NCBI RefSeq assembly: GCF_016859285.1
Contig: NC_053403.1
Span: forward strand, 26,210,448-26,274,447
Source of the DNA: Xiphias gladius
Taxonomy: Eukaryota > Chordata > Actinopteri > Istiophoriformes > Xiphiidae
DNA length: 64,000 nt
Reading direction: 5' to 3'
The stretch's first letter is position 1. Each line of letters begins with the position of its first letter. The position numbers and the translations under genes were made by a program. The notes beneath the pieces are model-generated. The model did not search any database. It was given only the letters and a program-made list of their open reading frames with translations, and had not been told where the DNA came from. Shown here piece by piece: positions 36,262 through 48,200 of the stretch.

Positions 36262-39200
36262 TAGTGTGTTTGTGTGTGTGGGTGTGAATGAGCAGGTAAA
36301 GGATTATGAGTCCAAGGTGGGAAGCTCGAGATTCCAATCAAGTCTCTAAACTAATGTTTTATACTAACTGGCTCCCCACACTGAGATCCCAGTGTGGAAG
36401 TGTAGATGTGTGCCGCTTGTTAGTAGAGAAAGAGAGACAGCAGGCAACATCTGTCCGAGCTGAAACAAACGTTACAATGAGCAGAGAATCCAGTCAGTCA
36501 CAGACTAAATCACAAAATAACTTCTCACCGTGGAGTGCGGTGACGTTTACAGATTGGCAAGCAGAGCCGAAGAAGCAACCACACCCCCACTACACAGCAG
36601 AACAGAACTAAAAGGCTTGGGTATTATGTTACATGGTTAACTGTAAATATGTCAATTGAATAAATATTTTTATGAAAGCTTTCGTTAGAAAACGGAGTTC
36701 TTAAAAGCTGCTCCACAATACACACAACTCCTCTTCATCACACATGTTGACCAAAGTGTTCAGTGAGACCACTTACACGGATTTGAGATGAAAAATCACA
36801 GTGAAATTAGCTCGTTTACTTGCTACTGCTAACTCTTAACGACTAAGAAAAAAAGACTATTGAAGTTATTTCCTAATGCGCAAGTGCAGTTTCCACACGC
36901 GTCTGCGCACGTGTATAGTAATGCGTGCAATATCATAACTCATCTCAGAACGGTGGGAGCTGAGTCAAGGCCAGCTTGACAAGCATATTAGTCTGTGGCT
37001 AGTCGCCCGTCAATGATCCCAGGATTATCCACAACGCGCATGCGCAAATGTCCAAAAATGCTGCTCCCCTCTCTGTTCGACAAGCCCCAGCCTTTGTCAA
37101 TGGGACACAGCCACACCCACGAAAATGACAGAAATGATAGATGCGAACGGCACAGGGGGTAGAGTGGGTCGTCCGCTAATCGGAGGGTTGGTGGTTCACA
37201 CACCGCCATCACTCACACACTGATGGCGGTGTGTGAGTGGGTGTGTGCAGTGGGTGATTGTGGTATGTAGTGAAGCGCTTTGAGTGGTTGATAAGACTAG
37301 AAAAGTGCCATATAAATTCAGTCCAGTTACCCTTTAACCTAGCTTCCAGAGACAATAGCCTACCGCCGCCACAAGAGGGCAGTAAATTACAAGATGAATG
37401 CAAACAGGCAGCGTCAGATCCTTTATGGGACGGAATCCTGTTCTGAGATGTGAGGACAGATATCGCTTTCACTTCAGTATTCTTGTAATCGAAGTCTATG
37501 TTTAGCTTTAACCGGTCCAGCTCTGCTTGTCTTCCTTGTCCTGACGGGACGCCACTGACTTCAAAATTAAAATGCTACTAAGCATCCAGCATAAATATGC
37601 AACCATTTATCTATTAAGTAGTGCTAAATTTGGCTGCTGGTTCATTTAGTTTTGGTCTTTTGATGAAAATGTGTATTAGTTTTAGTCAGATTTTAGTCTA
37701 ATTTTTGTCAGTGATATTTTCATCAGACATTTTTGAATTTTATGTCTTCAATACATTTTCAGTCTACAGCTGTCGCCATCTTTGTGTACAGTTACCATGG
37801 TTACGGGCGTCACTCTGCTCTGCAGTAGCACAGACTGACTCACCTCATTAAATCCGGTCAGCATTTCCAAACTCTCTCTCTCTAATCTGATCTAGTACAG
37901 TCGTCTCTGCTAACCTGGCGATACTGCAGCTACCTTTGCTCTTCACTCACCTGTTCACTAAAATACTGTTAATTTTCTATGTACGGTTTGAGAGCAGACG
38001 CTATATTATCGGAGAACATCAACAGTGTGATCTTTGTTGAGCAAACATCTAGAGGACAATTAGATAGGCTGCCGACATCAATCCTGGAATTTACTCACTC
38101 ATCCTGTTAGCAACACTGAAGCTATCTGGCTGAAAGTCACGTTAACGTTACCTCCACATTCAAAGCACCTGATGGTTACATTGTCTTATCTCTTTGTAAA
38201 TGTCCTTGTGCTGCTGCCTGCATGTTTTCGTAGTTTGTCTCAGCTCTTTTGTTGCTGCCGCTCGTCTAATAATCGGTGGACTGTGGATGAATTTAGGCCA
38301 TACATGTGTTTCGTCCAAGAACAGGTAACATCAGATAACATTACTGACAGACACATAACTTTGCAAAGGCTTTTTATTATTAATAGTAGCGGAGGAAACT
38401 GTTTTACTAATCAGGAGCTACTGTGTGTGATTCCACAGCTGACACATGTTGGTCTTTCATATCATCGTTTAGTTTGTATTTGTTGGCGAAAATAGCAATA
38501 CATTTCGTCATAGTTGTTGTCTTCAAAGGTTACTTTTGATTTAGTCTTAATCCTTTATTCGTTGTGAAAAAAAAAAGCTCGTAGGTCATCATCAAATATT
38601 TTTATTTCAAAATGAACACTACTGTGCACACACAGTCTTGTAGCTAACTTTGCCCAGACGTCGGCTTGTGAGCGACCAGATGCGCGTTTGTCCTCCTGTT
38701 CTACCGAATAGTGTCGAGCAGATCCAGGGGCTAGTGGAGATGTGCAGTCCAATCTCTCCCTGCTCGTCAGCTCAGTCGGGCCTTGCGTCTCTGGCCGGGT
38801 CCAGTGTGTGTTGCAGTAAAAATGAACCGGTTACAACAGCTATTTAGCAGATGGACAAGACTAGGTCCTCTTACAGTGCAACCGGGGCCAGAGGTGATGT
38901 AAGGAAACGTGGTCCTTTCGTCTTTGTTCTGTAGAAAAGCGGTCTCTTTCCTGCCAGTGCAGGGCACAGCAGAGAAGAAAGAATTTACTGTGATAAGATT
39001 ATATCATGAGTCACCAGGTAACCAATGGTATACTGTAAATACTGAGTCTGGGGGCGGAGTTCAGGCAGGAAGTTGAGAAGCGGAGGATTGTGGGAAACTG
39101 GGCCCATGTGGAGGCTCGTGGAGTCCCTCCATCAGAATCGCTGGTTTTCAACAGAATATGAAACAGTATTAAAAAAGAAGTCCCTTTCCTCTGGGAGCCT

Positions 39201-42200
39201 CTGACAGCTGTTTTGGATGTATTTGTATCTTCTCCTTGTAGACACCGTGGACTCCATCACTCCAGACAAAGTGCGAGGTCTCAGGGACATGCTGAACAGC
39301 AGCGCCATGGACATCATGTACTACACCAGCCCTCTGTACAGAGACGAGGTGAGCTTTAATCACTTTCCAGTTCCCTTTAAGAAACACACTCGGCCTGAGG
39401 TTCAACCTCGCTCTGTCTCCTCACAGCTGTGGTGGTACACTTCGTCACCCTGCTGCCAGTTCGTTAGTTCCATGAGTCTGAATCAACTCCCCTTTGTTAC
39501 AAATCCTGGCTAAAATGATTTAATCCAACACAGCTGTATAGCACTGAATTATGGTCAACTGCCTGGCTTTGTTTGTGTGCAGATTACCAGGGGTTTGACT
39601 CTGGAACTGAATCGTCTGTACTCACTCTTCTGCTCGCGGAATCCAGACTTTGAGATAAATGGGAAAGTGTCTATAGTGTCACACTCACTGGGCTGCGTCA
39701 TCACCTTCGACATCATGACAGGCTGGAACCCCGTCCGCTTTCATCATCAAGAAGCGCCAGACCCAGAGGAGACAAAGGTCCGATGGCCGAGTGACGAGGA
39801 GCGCCACCTTCAGGAGCAGCTGAGACTCACACGCCTTAGGTACTGCAAGGGTTTTTATTCTGGAACAGGTGTGGAGTTCAATTCCACATCTGCTTTGGCA
39901 TAGATTTACCTAAAGGTACAGAAGATTTCAGTGACTCTGCCAATCCTTGTACGTTTTTCTGTTGTATAAGGAGAGGTAATATTTACAAGTTTTCTGAACC
40001 CGGGTGTGGATTAAACTAAGTTCACTTCCAATCAAACAGTCAGAACAGTCAGAATTTACATCAATATAAAAAGAACTGTGTGGGAGATACAGCCCTCACA
40101 GAGTGCCCAAAGTCTATGGATTAGAAAGTAATTGGACACTTGGCTGCTCAATGTTTCTCGGGCAGCTGTGTGTTGTTTCAGCATTAATTCATGCACAAAA
40201 GAGCTCAAACGTGGCTCAGAGTTGACTGACAGTTGACGGTTGCCATTTAGATGGAGGTGGAGTTGTCTGTCAATATGAGGAGTGAAGAGGTGACCATGCA
40301 AGTGGAGAAGATTGTAATCAGGCTCAAAAAAGCAAAAATCTATTAGAGAGATATATCAAAAGTAGCTGCTTTTGCCAAATCCTGCAGCCGGACACGCTCT
40401 AAAAAAGCAGGCGTGGTCAGGAAAACTAGAAAATGTCAAACGAGCTGTTAGACCGAGGAGCTCAAGCCTTGTGGATGAGCGGAAAATCATTTGCAAGGTG
40501 GAGAAAAAACCCTTTATGACTGTACGGTCAAGTCAAGAAGGCCCTCCAGGATGTAGGTAGACATGTTCCCTTGTCAACGATCAAGAGAAGACTTTAGGAC
40601 CAGAACCTCTACCCCTGGTAAACCTCAGAAACAGGAAGGCCAGGCTGCAGTTAAAAAAAAACACACAAAAAGAAACCGGTGAAGTTCTTCAAAAAAGTTC
40701 TATGGACTGATGAAACAAAAACTGTGGATAAACAAAGAAACAGCTCGTGACCCACAGCTACCACCTCATCTGTCAAACATGGTGGTGGTGGTTCTGATAT
40801 GGCTTGGGCATGTACGGCCGCTTATCTTTATTGATGATCTTTATTGATTTTCCACAAAGTAATCAATATGATGATTTTGTTGATGTGTACCATGTGTATC
40901 TGTATATATTGTAGGATGGTCTGGCCATAGGATTAGATGCAAATCAAACTGGGTGTATGTGGCATGGTGTATCACAGTGTACAGGCCAGAGAGGAATCCC
41001 ACAGCCTTAAACCGCCACCAATAACAAGAAACTACATGAGAAGTTTGTGCTGAACACTAACTGATGATCGATAAACCTGAGGTGAGGTGAGACTGAGATG
41101 AGCCCCCAAAACCCCATGAATCACACATGAACTCTGCATTTCACTGTGTTTGAAGCACAGAGAAGGGGAAGGATGAGTAAATTAACTGTTTGCCAACAAG
41201 CTGTTTGAAGGTAAGCGTCCACCCAAAGCTGTAACAGTAAACCCTGTCTGTGAAGATTCTCAGTCCTCCGGGTCATGTTAATGTACAACTCAAAGGGCAA
41301 CTGGACTTGCCTAAGATCTCGTCCCCAGTGGCTTCTTCAGCCCGAGCAAAGGTTTGATAGAACTGAGGAAGCCTCTTGGATGAGTGGTCCAATGTCTTTC
41401 CCTTTGAATGAGTGTTTGTCGGTACAGGCAACCCATGTGAATACAGTATTGCTGCTAATTCAAAAGTAATTAAAAAAAAAAAAAAAAACTCCTTTGTGTC
41501 TGAGCTTCACAAAATTGCAACAACAGAGCCTCCAGCTCAGTTTATTTTGTATCCAGTTCAGCTAAAATTAACTCTACACACAAGTATCCTTTTTTTGTCA
41601 CCTGGAATAAACTGCATGGAAATTTTATGGTCAAAAATCTACCAAATGTACATTTTTCACCCGTAATAGTCCTTACACTATTCAACACTACTATATAGGT
41701 CTGTGGTGCTGTTTTAATACTACACTTCCAGCAGGAGTCTGGAACCGGTCTCATCTCCAAGCTAATTAGTATAATGACTGTCAATCACACAACAAAGGAG
41801 ACACACAAAAAGAGAACTGCTCCAGGTCTGTGGGATGAAACATAGTTAAACTCTTTAAAAAAATAACAAGGAAGCAATTAACAGCGACTGATGACATTTT
41901 TAAGAGCTCATAGCAAGACCTCAAACACAATTAATGCTTATTTTTCAGAACTTTTGATTTTGAGTTTGCTGTACCTTTCAACCTGTTCATTTGTAAGAAA
42001 AGAGAAGAAATTAGAATAGAAAAATTTTTAAGCTGAACTATTTGCTTGCTCAGAGCACCTCCTGATGGCAAATGCAAGGAAATGTCATTGTCTTTATTTG
42101 ACAGATGCACCCAACCAAAATCGTGAAACATTTTTCATGTATGTTGAGTTTTACCCCTTTTACTTTGTTCTACAAATTTGCATGTGGTAGGATGGACATG

Positions 42201-45200
42201 TTCATTAACTACAACTTTTAATTGTATTAAAATCGACTGTCCACTGGTTGTGGATTTGTGGTTTGGGGCTTCACGGTACCTCAAGGAGGTGAACTTTCCT
42301 CTCTCTCTCAGAGACCTCAGCCTCTCCCCTCCATTAATTTCAACAGTCTCCTAAAGAGGGGCGGAGAGGGGCTCATGTAATTGGTCATTACTGATGCTTC
42401 ACCTGCTGATTATGTATTCCTCCTAATAGAATGCATTCAGTCTCTCTTCTACGCTGCACCCAGCTATGAAGGATTTGCAGTCTTGCCTATGGTCACCAAG
42501 ATTTCTAAAAGTAGACGGCTGCAGGGAATTGCATCTCTGACCAAATAAATTTCTTCTTTTCACTAATAAACTAATACCTTCATTAAATTGGTTTTGATTG
42601 AAACTTGTATTTGGCCTTGCTGACATGAAAGTGCCTTTTATACGAGTAATTTTAATTTCTGCATAATATCCATCATCTCACCAGGTTGAGGGACTTGGAG
42701 GATCAGTTCCAGGGTCTGCAGACCTCGTCTTGTGCTGCAGTACCAGCCTTGAAATTCAAGGTAACCCTGCCAAGTTTGATTGTACTGTATCTGTCATCAG
42801 CTGTCACCTGACATTTCCTGTTCAGCACAAGTCTTTTGTTTCAAACTACAAACCATCTCATTCAATCTAAAAACCTTCTGATTGAAACTACAAATCTTTT
42901 CTCAAACTAGAAACCTTCCGCTTAAGAGAGGGGGGAGGGGTAGGGTTGTTCTCATGTTAGATCTGCCCTGTTTTCTGTGTTGCAGGTCGAAAATTTCTTC
43001 TGCATGGGCTCTCCTCTGGCTGTTTTCTTGGCGTTGCGAGGGATCCGACCTGGGAACAACGGTGTGCAGGACAGTATCCTCCCCACATCTATCTGCAAAC
43101 GCCTCTTCAACATATTCCATCCCACAGACCCTGTGGTGAGTTACAGTACCCACAACTGACTGCGTAGCTGTCCTGCTCAGATCACAATCATTACCCACTT
43201 TTCTGACTTTTATGAGTTTTAGGGATGTGTTCTGGCATGTTACAAAGAGAAACAAAACCTCTCAATGGATACTATATAGGTCTGTGGTGCTTCTTTAATA
43301 CTTCACTACCAAATAATGAAAACTAAATGACATGCTGACAATTACATTAAAATGAAATGTGCAAAAAGAACATTTCTGAGAAGTAATGTGAGAAACCCTC
43401 ATCTGCTAAAGCATTTGTATTTGTTTGTTTCAGGCGTACAGATTGGAGCCTCTTATCTTAAAACACTACAGTAACATTGCACCTGTTCAAATCCACTGGT
43501 AAGTCATGTGGTTATATATGAGAGGTAACATACTAGTATTTTATGAATTCTCCTGTGAATTTAGCAAATCAGTCGCGGCTGTGATGACATTCATTATTTC
43601 ACGTCCCACAGTTTCCGTCTCTCTCTCGTTTTGCTCATCTGTTATATGTGTAAACAACTTACAGTAAGAGTAATGGTATAATAAGCAGCAATGAAGTAGT
43701 AGTAATTATCATGTTTCAGTCTGTCTGTTACGATGTTACCCAACAGTGACTAAAGCCACAGTATACCCAATATAATGAAATCAGAGCTGCAGACAGAATG
43801 ATCACAGTACATGTCAGTGACCTGGGGTTGATGTGGATGTGATGTGCAGGTACAACACCAACAGCCCGACACCGTACGATCAGATCCGGCCCACACTGCT
43901 CAACCCCCCGAAGGAGACTGCATCGGTCTCAGACTCAGAGAGCATCCCCAGCCCCTGCACCTCCCCACCCCAGAACCGACGCCACTACGGAGAGTCAATT
44001 ACCAGCCTGGGCAAGGCAAGCATCATGGGTGAGCACACAGAGAGGGCTATGGCTGCGTGGATGGCAGATGCGGTAGGACATGACATAAGTGGTAGTCTTT
44101 GTTTTCATGGTTAAGAACCAGTGTATGAAATAAAAAAGAAACAATTAGGAAAAAACCTGTGATGGATGTGAAAGCCAAAAAACAGCCCTTTCAGGCACAA
44201 AAGCCACACACTCACGGTGCACCTGATCTGAGCAGAGAGAAATAGGAGCTGCCTCCCCTGCTGATATTGTAGCAAGGCAAGCAGTGGACAGTCAGTGTGG
44301 TCTACACAAATCAATAGATCCAATTAGCTTCTGTCTCCCGGACTGACAACATGATGTCACTTTTCCTCTACGCAGCAGATGTAGAGTGGAGACTGAAAGC
44401 ACATATATAATCCATTTATCCTGTTGAGAGTCATGGGCTGGAGCCTATCCCAGCATGCATTGAGCATGAAGCAGGGTTGCCTCTGGACAGGATGCTATAA
44501 GTATTACAGGGTTACCGCACATAGCGAAACAACCATTCACAGCTACAGGCAATTAAAACTTTACAATTCACTTAGCTTGCAGGGCACCACCCCAGGAAAC
44601 TACCCAGAACCTTCTTCTAACCACTGACCCAGCATTTATCTCTAGAAAAGGCTTTTCAGGACGTGAGCCTATTACCTGTTACTCTGCATAAACTGAAAGG
44701 TAAATTCAACTTCACCAATCAGTATTTTAAGAACATTGTTATTGTTATTCATTTAAATCTAGTGAGAATTAACCCCCTTACTAAGGTAAGCAACTGAGAA
44801 TTCTCTGAAAGGAATAGTTTTGGGAAATACACATATCCATTTCCTTGCTGAGAGTCAGTTGTTCAGATTGATGCCACTCTCATGTCTGTACACCAAATGT
44901 GACGCTACAACCAACAGCTGGTTAGCCTAGCTCAGCATAAAGACTGCAAATGGGGGGAAACAGCTAGCCTGGCTCTGCCCAAAGGTACGATCCCACTACC
45001 TCTACAGCTCCCTGATCAACATTTTATATCTTGTTTGTTTCATCCGTACAAAAAAAAAAACCAAGAAGTAGCCAAGAAGTAGTCCAGCACATAAACCCCT
45101 GTTAAACTCTTTGGCAGCTCTTACCTTACTAATAATAAAACTAATAATTATAATAATATGGTGAATAGTAGTACTAATAAAACTAAATAATAATTATAGA

Positions 45201-48200
45201 TATTATTATAATTAATAATTATAGATGATAATCATAATATTTAAAGCAGTGGAGAGGAAGAGGAGGAGAGAGAGGCTCGGTGCATCATGGGAAGTCCCCC
45301 GGCAGTCTAGGCCTATAGCGGCGTAACTAGGGGTTGGTTCAAGACAAGCCTGAGCCAGTCCTGACTATAAGCTTTATCTGAAAGGAAGGTTTTAAGCCTC
45401 CTCTTAAATGTGGAGAGTGTGTCTGCCTCCTGGACCAAAAGCGGAAGATGGTTTCACAGTAGAGGATCCTGATAACTGAAGGATCTGCCTCCTATTCTGC
45501 CTTTGGAGACTCTAGGAAACCACAAGCAAGCCTGCGTTCTGGGAGCGCAGTGTTCTACTAGGGTAATAGGTACTATGAGCTCTTTCAGATATGATGGTTC
45601 CTGACCATTAAGGGCTTTGTAGGGGAGGAGGAGGATTTTAGATTCTATAATGGATTTTACAGGGAACCAATGGGGAAGGGTCTACACTGTGTTTAGTATT
45701 TGTAGCGAAATGCTAATTTACAACATTCAATTGAAATATGTCTAATAGTGTTTGGTGTTTTTACATTAATTTTTTTTATAACAAACGTGATGTAAAATAA
45801 TGGTATTCTGGAAAGGGTTAGGTTTAGTATAATTACATTGGATAATTTAAGTGATCTATGTGCAAACATACAAATCGTAAGCTGAGCTGAGCCAAACGAC
45901 CTGGCTCACTAAGAAGAACCAGAATTCCCATCACTAATATACATCAGTCATGATGGGTGTGGTCAGACATGCAACAGACATAGAGTCTGAACCAGCAGGA
46001 GTCAGTGAAACACTGCTGTTCAGTCTTTCCCAGAGGTGGTGAACCAGCTAGCTAGTGTTTCTCCAAGTGTGTCAGCTCCTTAGAACTGTATGGAGAACCA
46101 TGAAAGACATCTGCATTTGGTTCTGTTGGTGAAAGAATTCAGCTTGTTAGAGATGATGTATGTATAATATATTTCAAATGGATGAATGAAATGTGATGCA
46201 TGAATCTTACTGCCCCTCAGGTGCTGCGAGTCTTGGGAAGGGAATAGGAGGAATCCTGTTTTCTCGCTTTTCCCGTTCCAGCAGCCAGGTGGGTGGAGTG
46301 GAGGAGGAACCGTCAGATTGCGAGGGTGGAACCTCTGAAATGGAAAACGTGGCGTCAGGAGAGGAAGGAGTGATGGTGGCAGACAGCGAAGAGAAGGACA
46401 AACAAATAGAGGAGGAGAGGAGGGATGCGGAGCCTGCCATGTCCCAGTCCACCTCAGCAGTCATGGACAGCACCTCGTGTAAGTACTGTGCTTTTGGTGA
46501 GAGACCCAAGTGAACTTAGCTGCTGAGGGGGGTCAAAGGGTCAAAATCCATCAAACCCCTAAAATTTTGACTGTTTCCTGTAATCAGGATTGATTCATTA
46601 TCACATTCCTATTTCTGGTTCCACCCCCCCCACACAGTCCTCAGCACTGAACCCTGAAAGACTTTAATACACATCAGCTGTTACATCACCATAAATGTGT
46701 AAAAACTCCAAACTGTGTGTGAGGAGCGGGGCAGCACTTTGTGAAATCATTTTACCTGGACTTTTGTGTTGACTGATGTTTCAGAATAGAGCTCGGTCGT
46801 ATGGCCTAACATTTATATCAGGGTATAATTTGAAGCGCGGTAACAGTAACGGTATATATCACAGTACATACTTTTAAAACCCAAACCATTTCTATATAAT
46901 GGAAGTTGCACCGGTATATTTCAACAACTGCCCTTTCTCTTTGTTGTGTGCAGCGCTTTCAGATCATTTCCTCAGCCCCTTATATACAGCCTGTTCAAGG
47001 CGGGAATGTTGCACCTTTATTCCGCCTCGCTGTTCTGTACAAAAGGTACAAACATGGAATGGAGGGGGGCATTGTTGTTCCGCCTTTAAGCTGGCAGCGG
47101 AGGTAGTCACAGAGCCGGGTGGACGTCTGTGTAAAAAGCAAGAGCCTGGCGTAGTGGGAAAGATGCCGAAGCTGTCGGGTTACAGGTGACGTCTCTGATT
47201 CTGGGATGCCAGCGTGCTTATCTAAAATCCCATAAGGGGGCGGCATGGACTCTCACACTCTCCAGAAGAATTGCTAGCGCAGGCTGATGAAGACAAAGCC
47301 TGCGGCAAATCTTCTTCTTCTCTCCGGCAGAGTAGGCATTGCTGCTTACCACTGGTGTAGTTACGTCATTGCCACTATAGATCTTTGAGGGTTCTACCGG
47401 TTAGCACAGTATAGTCAAAATCCATGCAGTAGGGCTAGTTCATACCGGATACCGTACTATCTGTACTGTTTACCCATCCACCCCTATTACAGACTGTATG
47501 TATTTTAATAAAGTGTCAGTGTTGATAAGAAAAACAGGTCTGTCAGACTAACAGCCTTCAGCCCTGATTTAAAAGTAATGTCAAAGTAAGTAATGTCAAA
47601 CTATCTGGCTTTGACAATACATGTGCATCTGTGACATACTGTGGTATAACAAGAACCCTCCACTTCACAGCTGGGTGTGGTCACAGGTTCAACAGATCCT
47701 CCCCAGTCAACAGACGAGTGTGTAAGAGAGGGCATTTGAACCGGGCCACGCTTGTCATTTTTCCATACTGAAACAAAGGGTGTTTCCAGAAACAAATACC
47801 GTAGATTCTTAAGGTCAAATAATGACTGACTTTCGATCAGGACTGCAATCCAAAACCCTTTTTTGTTGTTGCTGTTTAGTATGTTTAGTAAAAATGTCCA
47901 TATAAAATTAGAGAAAATTAAACTTAAATAAACAAACAAACAAAAACATATACTGTGAAGTAAGCACTATTTCACTTTAATAGGTTAACTTAACTAACGC
48001 TGAAAGTCTTGTTTTGCTGACCTCCAGTTGTGGTAGTGAGGAAGGAGTGTTACCAAGGTGTGGTTAGTACAGCATGACATCACTGTTATCAGATCACTGT
48101 TTTAACTCGAGCCTAATAATCAACCCTAAACATGAACTCAGTTATAACTCATTCAAAGCCTGGTTCTTAGTCTTACACATCCATCATGGAAAACTTTAAA

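Noticed and set aside
46207..46509. Minus-strand open frame of 100 codons
   Set aside because: It is antisense to ddhd1 exon 12, whose plus frame continues the family sequence with proper splice sites.
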